From contig CAWEFK010000001.1 of the NCBI GenBank assembly GCA_963808315.1, positions 124,001-188,000 of the forward strand: a DNA stretch of 64,000 nt. The letters run 5' to 3'. Every line of letters starts with the position of its first letter. Position 1 is the first letter of the stretch. This document shows positions 8,603 to 17,788 of the stretch, piece after piece. The notes under the pieces were generated by a model. The model saw only the letters and a list, made by a program, of their open reading frames with translations, had not been told where the DNA came from and made no database searches. The stretch comes from Palsa-504 sp963808315. GTDB lineage: Bacteria; Actinomycetota; Actinomycetes; Streptosporangiales; Streptosporangiaceae. The position numbers were made by a program, and so were the translations under genes.

Positions 8603-8872
8603 CTAGCGGCGGATGCCGAGGCGCGCGATGACCTCGCGGTACCGGTTGATGTCCTTCTTGGCCAGGTACTTCAGCAGCCTGCGGCGACGGCCGACCAGCA
8701 GCAGCAGCCCGCGGCGGCTGTGGTGGTCGTGCTTGTGCACCTTCAGGTGCTCGGTCAGGTGGTTGATACGCCTGGTCAGCAGCGCGACCTGGACCTCCGG
8801 CGAACCGGTGTCACCCTCACTGGTCGCATACTCCGCCAGGATCTCCTTCTTGACGGCGGTGTCGAGCGGCAC
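8603..8872 (-). CDS. rpsO: 30S ribosomal protein S15
   Basis: 89-residue S15 with the diagnostic DTGSPEVQVALLTRRI and HDHHSRRGLLLLVGRRRRLL segments that bind 16S rRNA. The frame is open to 8938, but GTG 8872 preceded by AAGGAG gives V-PLDTAVKKEILAEYA, the universal start. rpsO-pnp is a conserved pair. Upstream, CGGGATATCCCG (a perfect palindrome) and inverted GTCC/GGAC elements lie in the leader; S15 often represses its own translation through leader structure, but no known motif was confirmed here. Confidence 0.97.
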   Translation of the reverse strand: MPLDTAVKKEILAEYATSEGDTGSPEVQVALLTRRINHLTEHLKVHKHDHHSRRGLLLLVGRRRRLLKYLAKKDINRYREVIARLGIRR

Positions 8873-9115
8873 GTGACTCCTTAGGATTGACGCAAAACGG
8901 GATATCCCGCTTGAAGGAACTTGGTGAAGCTGCCGCATGAGGGTGCAGCAGACCTCGGCCTGTCCAGGCTAGTCGCCGGACAGCGTTTCACATTACCACG
9001 GAGCGTTAGCCGGTCGCGCCGCGTCCCTGACAGACACTGGTGCCGGCGCTCGGATCGTGCGTACCCGCTGACCTCCCCAGTTGAGGCGGCCGGGCCGCTT
9101 TCCTAGACTGAGCGA

Positions 9116-11853
9116 ATGCCCGATCTGCGCCTTGCGCTCCGCCGTCCGTCGGGCCGCCCCCCGGCCACTCCCCCGGCCGGCTCCTCGCCGCCCTCCCAGC
9201 CTAAGACCGCGCGACCCGCCTGGTGGCCGGTGTGGTCCGTACCAGCCGCGATGCGGACGGTGCGGACAGTCCTGGTGGTTCCCTCGCTATTCGCCCTGAC
9301 CTACGAGGGCTTCGGCAACCTGCAGATGGCCCTGTTCGCCGCGTTCGGCGGCTTCGCCAGCCTGATCTTCGCCACATTCGGCGGTACCAAGCGCGACAAG
9401 CTCATCGCGCACCTCGGGCTGGCCGTGACCGGGAGCATCGGCCTGATCATCGGCACCGCGGTCAGCCCGGTCAAATGGCTGGCGGTCCTGGTCACGATCC
9501 CGGTGACGTTCGGCATCTTCTTCGCGGGGGTAGCCGGACCCAACGCCGCCTCCGGGGTGGCCGGGGCGCTGCTCGGCTACGTGCTGCCGGTGGCCACGCC
9601 CGGCACGGTCAGCATGATCCCGGACCGGCTGGCCGGCTGGTGGCTGGCCAGCGTGGTCTCGACGGCGGCCGTGCTGCTGTTCTCGCCGCCCTCGCCCGGC
9701 GACCGGCTGCGCGCCGCGGCGGCCGGCTCGGCCCACGCACTGGCCGCTCACCTGAGCGCGGCCGTCCGGGGCACCGCCACGGCGGCCGACATGGCAAAAT
9801 GCCAGGCGGCCAAGCACGAGCTCATGAACGCGTTCGCGAGCACGCCCTACCGGCCGACCGGACTGGCCACGGCCGACCAGGGACTGGCCAGCGTGGTCCA
9901 GCTGCTCGAATGGTGCACCGCGTTGATCGCCGACGCCACCGAAGGGCACCCGAACCTGGACCGGGCTGACCAGTGCGACCGCGACCTGCTCGCCCAGGCC
10001 GCCTCGGTGCTCGCCCAGGCCGGTGACCTGCTGGCTGGCCTGCCCTGGCCGATCTGGACCCGGCTGATCTGGACCCGGCTGACCTGGACCCGGCTGACCT
10101 GGACCCGGCTGACCTGGACCCGGCCGACCTGGACCCGGCCGACCTGGACCCGGCCGACCTGGACCCGGCCGACCTGGACCCGGCTGGCCTGGGCACGCTG
10201 CTCGACGCGAGTGAGATGGACCGGCAGCGCGGTGCGTGCGCCGCCTACCACCAGTCGGCGCCCCCGGACCGGGACTACGATTCGGTGGAGATCGTCGCCA
10301 GGCACGCCTTCCACGCCCAGGCGATCTCCATCGCCGTCCGGTCTATCGTCGCCGACACCCTGATCGCTACCAGGCACGCGGACCCGGAGACGATCGCCGC
10401 ACGGCGGCGCAACTGGTATGGAGCCCCACCCGAGGGCTCGCTGGCCGAACGGCGGGTAGCCGCCCTGTCCGGCGCGATCGGCGTCATGACCACGCACGCG
10501 AGCGTCCGTTCGGTATGGTTCCTGAACGCCATGCGCGGGTCGCTGGCTCTGGCCGCCGCGGTCCTGGTGGCCGACGTGTCCGGGGTCCAGCACGGGTTCT
10601 GGGTGGTGCTGGGCACGATGGCGGTGCTGCGTACGAACGCGGCCTCTACCGAGTCCACCGCGCTGCGCGCGCTCGGCGGCACCGTGGTCGGCTTCGCCGT
10701 CGGCGCCCTGCTGCTCCTCGGCATCGGCACCAGCACCCCGGCGCTATGGGCGGCGCTGCCTATCGCGCTGGCCGTAGCCGCGTACGCGCCGGGAACGCTC
10801 CCCTTCGCCTTCGGGCAGGCGGCGTTCACCGTGGTCGTGGTGGTCCTGTTCAACCTGCTCCAGCCGGTCGGCTGGAAGGTCGGCCTGCTGCGCATCCAGG
10901 ACGTGGCCCTGGGCTGCCTGGTGAGCCTGATCATCGGCGTGTTCTTCTGGCCGCGCGGGGCCGGCGCAGTGGTCGGCGACGACCTCGCCGACGCGTTCCG
11001 GCGTGGTGCGGCGTACCTGACCCAGGCGGTGGACTGGGCGCTGGGCTCGCGGCACGCCCCGCCGGACGCGGGCGCGGCGGCGGTGACGGCCGGCATCCGG
11101 CTGGACGAGGCCCTGCGCGGTTTCCTGGCCGAGCAGGGCGCGAAACGGCTGTCGAAGGAGGATCTGTGGATGCTGGTGATGGCCACCATGCGGCTCAGGC
11201 TGACCGCCTATTCGCTGGCCAGCCTGGAGGCGCCGGATGCCGTCCGGCACGGCTCGCACCGCGGGACGGCCTACGTTCGTGCCGCGCTGTCCCAGGCCAC
11301 GGCCGACCTGACCGGCTTCTACGAGCGGATCGCGGTGCTGGTCGGGCGGCCGGCCGCTCACCAGGTGCTGCTGCCCGTCAGCGTGCCGACGTTCGTCAGC
11401 CTGGACGGCAACTACGCCGACGGGGCAGAGGACAAAGGCGTGACACTCCTGGTTGACGCGGGAAACGGGGTTACCGGGGCGAGTGGGACCGGCAGGCTGG
11501 ATGGGACGGGCGGGACGGGCGGGACCAGCGGGACGGGCGGGGCTGACGGGACTAGCGGGACGGGCGGGGCTGACGGGACCAGCGGGGCTGACGGGACAGG
11601 CGGGACAGGCGGGTCTGACGGGACAGGCGGGTCTGACGGGACAGGCGGGACAGGCGGGTCTGACGGGACAGGCGGGGCTGACGGGGCGCGGGGTGGAGGG
11701 GAGCCGGATCTGATCCGCGTGATCACGGCCCCGCATCATCCGCATCTGCTGTGGGTGCACGAGCACCTGCAGCATCTCAGCTCGCATGCGCAGGTCATAG
11801 CTAATCCGGCCGCGCATGTGGCCGAGCAACGGCGCCTGCCCTGGTGGCGCTGA
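9116..11853 (+). CDS. FUSC-type (aromatic acid exporter-like) membrane protein, one frameshift
   Basis: Two halves, each a membrane bundle plus a cytoplasmic helical part, as in FUSC/YccS-like exporters. First half: FALTYEGFGNLQMALFAAFGGFASLIF and following helices; second half: MRGSLALAAAVLVADVSGVQHGFWVVLGTMAVLRTN with several helices. The first reading frame runs into the second through a -1 shift at about 10043-10048 (CCCTGG, probably CCCC originally), just before nine 15-bp repeats that read DLDPA in the correct frame. The joined protein is about 912 residues and ends in a long Gly/Thr/Asp low-complexity stretch (11484-11700) before a final helical tail. A natural translational slip is possible but an indel is simpler. 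Confidence 0.75.
10051..10185 (+). repeat. nine tandem 15-bp units coding DLDPA
   Basis: Units of GACCTGGACCCGGCT/C (first two begin GATCTG). Read in the frame of the downstream half of the FUSC-type gene they give nine DLDPA pentapeptides, which fit the A-D-L-x-x spacing of pentapeptide repeats. The array lies in the cytoplasmic linker between the two membrane halves, directly after the frame break. Confidence 0.9.
11484..11700 (+). repeat. Gly-Thr/Ser-Asp coding minisatellite in the FUSC-type gene
   Basis: Irregular repeats of GGGACAGGCGGG and GGGGCTGACGGGAC coding for GTGGTGG, GADGTSG and GSDGTGG motifs, forming a flexible C-terminal linker before the last 40 or so residues. Confidence 0.8.
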
Positions 11854-12495
11854 GCTGAGCGCGCTGTGGGCGCTGTGGGCTCAGGGACGAGAATCATGTG
11901 ACAGCAGACCCCAAGGGGGGAGACTGTCGCATAGCCGTCCGTCCGGGGAACCCCGCCCCAAGCCCCGCGCGATCCGCTTACTGCGCCGGCTGGCGGGACA
12001 CCACGCATCACCACCACCCCGTCCGCGTTCCCGGATCACTTCCGTACCGGCCAGATGTCAACTTTTCGTGGAAGATTCGGGCTTGGTGAGGACTTTTGTG
12101 CATCATAGTACCCACAAGTCTTCACATAGCCTGAATCAACCAAGATCTTTGTTCGATTGAGCCGGACGACGCCAAGCCCGGAGGCCTGCGCTGCCCCGCC
12201 CGCCTCATCGCCCACGCCAGGCGCTGTGGCGGCCGCCCATCTCGCCGATGCGGGGGCGGCTCGCCTGATCGTCATAGTTGTCCCTGGGAGAGCTTTCCCG
12301 CAGCTCACAGGACATAACGCCGGCCGACGCCAGACCGGACCGCCAACGTGACGAACCAGCACCCCTAGGTCATGCGACAGGCTCGGGGAGGGTACTGCTG
12401 GCGCACGATCCCGGGAGGCCGGCACGATCCCGGGAGGCCGGCACGATCCCGGGAGGCCGGCACGATCCTGGGAGGCCGGCACGAGCCCGGGAGGT
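11854..12495. other. 640-bp intergenic region between convergent genes
   Basis: No convincing gene. Contents: a GC-rich start, an AT-richer middle with a 27-bp imperfect inverted repeat (12074-12137), and a 19-bp tandem array at the end (12403-12496). Short frames here lack ribosome sites and have unbiased third codon positions. Confidence 0.6.
12074..12137. repeat. imperfect inverted repeat, 27-bp arms
   Basis: Arms 12074-12100 and 12111-12137 match at 21 of 27 positions (GATTC-GGCT-GTGA-GACTT-TG-G core) around the loop CATCATAGTA. The composition is clearly less GC-rich than its surroundings. Could be a terminator for the convergent genes or a remnant of a small mobile element. Confidence 0.7.
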
Positions 12496-12496
12496 T
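12403..12496. repeat. five tandem 19-bp units
   Basis: Units of GCACGATCCCGGGAGGCCG start at 12403, 12422, 12441, 12460 and 12479; the last is shortened and diverged. The array abuts the stop codon of the aldo/keto reductase gene. Confidence 0.9.
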
Positions 12497-13464
12497 CAGT
12501 AGCGGGCGCCGGTGACCTGGCTGGCTAGCGGATCCAGGATAGCCAGCTCGTCAGAGGTCAGCGTGATGTCGAGGGCGGCCACGTTCTGCTCGAGCCACTT
12601 GATCCGCTTGGTGCCCGGGATGGGAACCATGGACACGCCAAGCCGATCGGCTTGCGCGTACACCCAGGCCAGTGCCACCTGCGCGGGCGCGACACCCTTG
12701 GCGTCGGCCACGGTGCGCACCGCGTCCACGATCGCCTGGTTGGCCTGGCCCGCTTCGCCGGTGAACCGCGGGTTCCGGCTGCGGAAGTCCGCGGCGTCCA
12801 GCGTGCCCAGGTCTACGGTGGCGGTGAGAAAGCCGCGGCCCAGCGGCGAGTAGGGCACGAAGCCGACGCCGAGCTCGCGCATGGCGCCGATCGCGCCGGT
12901 CGGGGAGTCGGCGGCCTCGACGTCGCGGGTCCACAGCGAGTACTCGCTCTGCACCGCGGTGATCGGGTGGACCGCGTGCGCGCGGCGGAGCAGGTCCTCG
13001 TTGACCTCGGACAGGCCGAGGTAGCGGACCTTACCCTCGGCCACGAGCTCGGCCATCGCGCCGACGGTCTCCTCGATCTCGGCCGTCTGCGGCGGGCGGT
13101 GCAGGTAGTAAAGGTCAATCGTGTCCACGCCGAGCCGGGTCAGCGACGACTCGCACGACCTCTTGACGTACGCGGTCTCGCCGCGGACGACGCGGTTCGC
13201 GTCGCCGCCCGTACGGTCGATGCCGAACTTGGTGGCGAGCTGCACCTCGCCGCGCCGGCCCGCGATGCCGCGACCGACCAGGACCTCGTTGTGACCGGCC
13301 CCGTAAATGTCCGCGGTGTCGATGAACGTCACGCCGAGATCGAGCGCGCGACCGATGGTCGCGATCGATTCGTCCCAGTCGGTGGCGCCGTACCACTCGC
13401 TCATCCCCATGCAGCCCAGGCCCTGTGCGGACACGGTGAGCTCGCCGAGTTTGGTGGTGCGCAT
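12496..13464 (-). CDS. aldo/keto reductase
   Basis: NADPH-dependent oxidoreductase of 322 residues with a TIM-barrel fold. The catalytic tetrad is visible: Asp52 and Tyr54 in FIDTADIYG, Lys79 in LATKFG and His in IDLYYLHRPP. The C-terminus has SMVPIPGTKRIKWLEQN, the usual NADPH pocket. It starts 7 bp after the MerR gene and is expected to be in its operon and under its control, a common pairing in actinobacteria for carbonyl or electrophile detoxification. Substrate unknown. Confidence 0.92.
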   Translation of the reverse strand: MRTTKLGELTVSAQGLGCMGMSEWYGATDWDESIATIGRALDLGVTFIDTADIYGAGHNEVLVGRGIAGRRGEVQLATKFGIDRTGGDANRVVRGETAYVKRSCESSLTRLGVDTIDLYYLHRPPQTAEIEETVGAMAELVAEGKVRYLGLSEVNEDLLRRAHAVHPITAVQSEYSLWTRDVEAADSPTGAIGAMRELGVGFVPYSPLGRGFLTATVDLGTLDAADFRSRNPRFTGEAGQANQAIVDAVRTVADAKGVAPAQVALAWVYAQADRLGVSMVPIPGTKRIKWLEQNVAALDITLTSDELAILDPLASQVTGARY

Positions 13465-13471
13465 GTATGTC

Positions 13472-13861
13472 CTAACTTTCTTGAAGTTCGCTTGCTCGCG
13501 GTGCCGACAGGCAGCGGCCGTAGTAGCTGATTTTCGTGTCGAGGAGTTTCAGGCACTCCCGCTGTGCGGCTAGGGCCCGTCGCACCTCGTCACGGTGCTT
13601 CTTCAGCAGTTCGATCCGTTCCGCCTCGCCGGCGCCCGATCTGACCAGCTCGGCGTACCGTTGCATGTCCCGCACCGGCATGCCGGTGGCGCGCAGCTTG
13701 GTCAGCAGCGACAGCCAGTCCAGGTCGACGTCGCTGAACCGTCGTCGGCCATCCCCGCCTCGCGCGATGGTCCCGAGCAGGCCGATCCGCTCGTACCAGC
13801 GCAGGGTGTGCTGAGACAGGCCGCACTTCTCCGCTGCTTCCCCGATGCTCCAGCTGGTCAC
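13472..13861 (-). CDS. MerR-family transcriptional regulator
   Basis: 129 residues: N-terminal winged helix (SIGEAAEKCGLSQHTLRWYERIGLL) and MerR second wing (GRRRFSDVDLDWLSLLTKLRATGMPVRDMQRYAEL), then a dimerisation coiled coil (ERIELLKKHRDEVRRALAAQRECLKLLDTKISYY). No metal-binding Cys cluster at the C-terminus, so a redox or organic inducer is likelier than a metal. It precedes the aldo/keto reductase by 7 bp and has a perfect palindrome upstream at 13877-13894. Confidence 0.92.
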   Translation of the reverse strand: MTSWSIGEAAEKCGLSQHTLRWYERIGLLGTIARGGDGRRRFSDVDLDWLSLLTKLRATGMPVRDMQRYAELVRSGAGEAERIELLKKHRDEVRRALAAQRECLKLLDTKISYYGRCLSAPRASELQES

Positions 13862-13876
13862 GAAACAAGCCTATGA

Positions 13877-13894
13877 GTTAGAGCACGCTCTAAC
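13877..13894 (-). promoter_or_regulatory. MerR-type operator
   Basis: GTTAGAGC-AC-GCTCTAAC is a perfect inverted repeat 16 bp upstream of the MerR start. MerR regulators bind such dyads between -35 and -10 elements with long spacing, so autoregulation plus control of the aldo/keto reductase is expected. Confidence 0.8.
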
Positions 13895-13899
13895 GCAAG

Positions 13900-14625
13900 T
13901 TAGCTGGCGGGCGCGCCGCCGAAGGTGACCGTGACGTGCTGGAAGCCCAGTGACGTCAGCATGCCCTGGAGCATGGCCTGGGTGTTTTTCTGCGCTTCGG
14001 CCAGCAAGGGGCTCTGCTGGGCCGCGGTCTGGATCTTGGCCTGGGCGGCCTGGTAGACCTGCTGCTGGCTGTTCGGGTTGCCGGAGAAGAAGTTACCGAT
14101 CCGATTGAACAGGCCCTGTTGCTCGGCGACCACGTAGGACTGGTTCACGTCGAGCACGGCCGGCTCCAGCTGGGCCTTGGGCAGCGAGACCGTCACCGTC
14201 AGCCGGTTCGCCGACATCGTGATGGCCTGGCTCTTGAGCCCGGAGAAGTCGATATAGGCGATGTCGTTGCCCTGCCCGACGAACAGCGTCTCGCTGCCGG
14301 CCAGGAACGAGGGCAGCAGGGACGTGCGCTTACTCAGGTCGACGACCACCTCGAACGAGCCACTCGCCGCCTCGTAGCGGCTGAGCGCGGTGATCGACTT
14401 CAGGATGACCGGCTGGCTGGTCACCGTGGTGGTCTGGGCGAACGGGTTCCTCAGCTGCGGCAGCAGGTGCACCGCAGACAGCACCACGACCAGTACCACC
14501 ACCCCGACGACGGTGGCCACGATCCGGCCCAGCCACCCCGTCCCGGGCACCCGCGGCATTGTAATCTTCAGCTCGCGCGGTACACGCTTATCGTGTATCT
14601 CACGTGTCGTTTCAGTGTCTTCCAT
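13900..14625 (-). CDS. DUF4230 family membrane-anchored protein
   Basis: 241 residues with a short cytoplasmic N-terminus, one transmembrane helix (IVATVVGVVVLVVVLSAVHLL) and a large extracytoplasmic domain containing VILKSITALSRYEAASGSFEVVVD, typical of DUF4230. The C-terminal part has a Gln/Ala-rich helix (QQQVYQAAQAKIQTAAQQSPLLAEAQ). Function is unknown. Divergent from the small membrane protein at 14743. Confidence 0.8.
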   Translation of the reverse strand: MEDTETTREIHDKRVPRELKITMPRVPGTGWLGRIVATVVGVVVLVVVLSAVHLLPQLRNPFAQTTTVTSQPVILKSITALSRYEAASGSFEVVVDLSKRTSLLPSFLAGSETLFVGQGNDIAYIDFSGLKSQAITMSANRLTVTVSLPKAQLEPAVLDVNQSYVVAEQQGLFNRIGNFFSGNPNSQQQVYQAAQAKIQTAAQQSPLLAEAQKNTQAMLQGMLTSLGFQHVTVTFGGAPAS

Positions 14626-14742
14626 AGCGCCGTTCCGTCACGTCGTAGGCCGGTGCCTCATATCGACTCCGAACTACCCCGGACCGGGCAGATAATTCTC
14701 CTCTCCCCGCATATCGCCCGGTGCCTGGGAATACTTACTGGC

Positions 14743-15210
14743 ATGAGGTCCAGATCCAGACGAATCGAAGATTACCGGGAGTGGTCCAGGGGCCCGCGTC
14801 GGCGATGGCGCCCGCGATCCAGGGCTCGCGGCTGCCTGATGTGGTTGATACTGCTGATAGTGATCCTGATCGTGCTGGCCGTCGCGTTCGGCGGTTTCCA
14901 GAAAGGCACCAAGGCCGGCAGTCTCCCGGCCCGCCCAGCTCCAATGATCGCGGCTGTGCACCCCTCATTATTCGACGGTAAGTATCCGCCAGCTGAGTTA
15001 ACAGGCGGGGATCGATGGGCTCGGATTCCAGGGCCAGCACGGCGAAGACGCATTCGTGCACGCGCCACAGCGGCTCGCCGCGGGCCACCCGGTCCAGGGC
15101 CTCAAGGCCGAGGGCGTACTCGCGCAGGGCGAGCGAGCGCTTGTGTCCGACGGCGCGCTGGCGCAGCCGGGTCAGGTGGGCCGGATCGGTGTAGTCGGGG
15201 CCGTAGATGA
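14743..15210 (+). CDS. small single-span membrane protein; end uncertain
   Basis: Arg-rich N-terminus (MRSRSRRIEDYREWSRGPRR) then one strong transmembrane helix (MWLILLIVILIVLAVAFGGF) followed by QKGTKAG; this layout recurs in small actinobacterial membrane proteins of unknown role. Only the first 65 or so codons look genuine: beyond about 15000 the frame runs on the antisense strand of pnkp to a stop at 15210. A stop is reached near 14973-15000 if one base is added or removed, so the real end is probably there. Confidence 0.45.
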   Translation: MRSRSRRIEDYREWSRGPRRRWRPRSRARGCLMWLILLIVILIVLAVAFGGFQKGTKAGSLPARPAPMIAAVHPSLFDGKYPPAELTGGDRWARIPGPARRRRIRARATAARRGPPGPGPQGRGRTRAGRASACVRRRAGAAGSGGPDRCSRGRR

Positions 15211-17788
15211 TGCGCAGGTACTCGCGGCCGCGCACCTTCAGGCCGGGCTGGACCAGGCCGGGGCGAGCGGGGGCGCCGGAGCCGGGCTGGGCGGAGGAGC
15301 CGGGCTGGGCGGAGGAGCCGGAGCCGGAGTGGGCGGAGGTGCCGGGGTGAGTTAGGTTCGCGGCGGGCTTGACGACCATGCCCTCTCCGCCGGCGGTGGT
15401 CAGCTCCTCCCACCACTGGGTGGCCGCGGCGGTCGAGGCGGGATCGCTGGTCGCCACGGTGAGGCGGCGGGTGGTCGCGACCAGGTCCGGGCGGGCGGCG
15501 GCGAGCCGGTCGGCGACGTCGAGGTGCCACAGGTGCGGACGCGTCTGGTACACCGCGCCTTCGGAGGCGAGCAACTGGAACGGGGCGACGCGGACGCCGG
15601 ACAGGTCCCGCGTTTCCCAGCAGTAGCGCAGGTAGGCGGCGGTGAAGGCGACCGCGTGCGCCGACCGGTTCCTGGTCCGGTCACCCAGCGCGTCCAACAG
15701 CGCCGCGTCACCGTCGGCGGGCAGGTTCCGGGCGCTGGCCTGCTCGAGCACCGCGATCGCGGCGGGCAGCGCCGCCCGGGCGGCGGCGCCGACCGCGGCG
15801 TACTGATCTCGCAGCAGCGGGCCGGCCTTGACGTTCCAGGGCAGCAGTTCGGCGTCGAGCAGCAGCCAGGAGGTGCCGAACTCGGTGAACAGCCCGGTCT
15901 GCTCGGCGGCCGCGCGGAGCTGATCGATCAGCGCGGCGGTCGGCTCCGCGGCGAAGAACGGGCGGCCGGTCCGCGTCCAGATCGCGCCCGGGCCGGGCAC
16001 CCCGAACCGTTCGGCGGCGACGTCGGGCGAGCGGCACACCAGCAGCACCGCACGCGAGCCCATGTGCTTCTCCTCGCACACGACAGCGTCCACGCCGTCG
16101 GCGCGGTAGGCCGCAAAGGCCTGGTCCGGGTGCTCGAGCAGGTCGTGGCGCGGCGAGGTGGCGACCGGACTCATGGTGGGCGGCAGGTACAACAGCCAGC
16201 GCGGGTCGATCGCGAAGCGGCTGATCACCTCCAGGGCGGCCGCGGCGTGACCCTCGCGCACCCCGACCCGCGGCAGGTACCCGGTCTCGACGACGCGCGA
16301 GCCGAGCACATCACCGACGTCGAGCACGTCGGGCTCCCGGCGGCCGGAACCCAAAAACCCCGAGACCCCGGAGGCCACGGCGGGACCGGCGGCATCGGGG
16401 GTCCCCGGCGAGCCGGCGGTCCCGGCGGTCCCGGCGGCATCGGGGGTCCCCGGCGAGCCGGGGGGCTCGGCTGACGCGCCCACCGGGAACGGCCGGGCCG
16501 GGGTGTAGTAGACGCGGGCCGCCGGAACTGAGACCACGGACCGTTCGGGATAATTGAGCGCGGTCAGAGCGCCACCGAAGACACAGCCGGTATCCAGGCA
16601 CAGGGTGTTGTTGAGCCATTCTGGCCGTGGTACCGGGGTGTGGCCGTACACCACCATCGCCCGCCCGCGGTACTCCTGCGCCCACGGGTATCGGACCGGC
16701 AGGCCGTAGGAGTCGGTCTCGCCGGTGGTGTCTCCGTACAGGCAGAACTCGCGGACCCGGCCGGATGCCCGGCCCTGGTAGCGCTCGATCAGGCCGGCGT
16801 GCGCCACCACCAGCCGACCGCCGTCCAGCACGTAGTGGCTGAGCAGGCCGTCGATGAACCGCTCGGCCTGCGCCCGGAACTCGGGCGGCTCGGCGGCCAG
16901 CTGCTCCAGCGACTCGGGCAGGCCGTGGTTGAGCCGAACGTTCCGGCCGCGCAGCGCCTTGAGCAGCTTGGCCTCGTGGTTGCCTGACACGCACAGCGCG
17001 GTGCCTGCGCCGACCATGCCCATGACCAGGCGCAGCACACCCGGGGTATCGGGTCCCCGGTCGACCAGGTCACCGACGAAAACGGCCCGGCGGTCCGGAT
17101 GGCGGGCACCGGTGGGCCGCCCGGCGTCGTCCCGGTCCAGCTGGTAGCCCAGCTCGGTGAGCAGCTGCTCGAGCTCGGCCCGGCAGCCGTGCACGTCTCC
17201 GATGACGTCGAACGGGCCTGGTTCGTGCCGCAGGTCGTTGAACAGCCTGGTGCGGGTGATGGTGGCGGCCGCGACCTCCTCCGGGGTACGCAGCACGTGC
17301 ACGGCGCGGAACCCCTCCCGGCGCAGGCCGCCGAGGCCGCGGCGCAGCTGGTCGTGCTGGCGGCGGATCACCTGCGGGCCGAAATCTCGGTCGTCGCGGC
17401 CGGCGTTGCGCTCGGCGCACAGCTTCTCCGGCAGGTTCAGCACGATCGCCACCGGCAGCACGTCGTGCTCGCGGGCCAGGGCGACCAGCTCGCGCCGCCG
17501 GTCCGGCTGCACGTTCGTCGCGTCCACCACGGTGAGGCGGCCGCCGGCCAGCCGCTTGCCCACGATGTAGTGCAGCAGCTCGAACGCGGCCGGGGTGGCG
17601 GACTGGTCGTTCTCGTCGTCGGCGACCAGGCCCCGGCAGACGTCCGAGGAGATCACCTCAGTCGGTTTGAAGTGGGCGCGGGCAAACGTCGACTTGCCGG
17701 AACCGGTCACCCCGACCAGCACGACCAGGCTCAGCTCGGGCACGCTCAGCGAAGCGCTGGCCGGGGGGCGGTCGGGGACGGAGGTCAT
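14998..17788 (-). CDS. pnkp: polynucleotide kinase-phosphatase-ligase (bacterial Pnkp), natural stop lost by +1
   Basis: RNA end-healing and sealing enzyme of the Hen1/Pnkp repair system. Three domains in order: 5' kinase (P-loop GVTGSGKSTFARAHF), Mn-dependent phosphatase (GDVHGC, GDLVDRGPD, SGNHE) and C-terminal adenylyltransferase/ligase (lysine in CEEKHMGSRAVL). ATG 17788 overlaps the hen1 stop (ATGA). The expected C-terminus ESEPIDPRL would be followed by TAA (15000-14998) if one T of the TT pair there were absent; as written the frame continues to 14735 with non-homologous residues. Between phosphatase and ligase a Pro/Gly/Ala linker is built from a duplicated 26-bp block (about 16390-16462). 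About 929 residues when corrected. Confidence 0.9.
16390..16462 (-). repeat. duplicated linker block in pnkp
   Basis: GGCATCGGGGGTCCCCGGCG recurs after an interval of GGTCCCGGC units; on the coding strand this gives SPGTPDAAG twice separated by TAGTAG. It lengthens the linker between phosphatase and ligase domains. Confidence 0.75.

Noticed and set aside
10043..10048. Programmed -1 ribosomal frameshift in the FUSC-type gene
   Set aside because: No X-XXY-YYZ slippery heptamer or clear downstream pseudoknot; similar breaks occur in many genes of the window, so an indel is simpler.
12403..12496. 19-bp tandem array as CRISPR
   Set aside because: Units are contiguous without unique spacers, and no cas genes are present; same for the arrays at 3565, 41475 and 48627.
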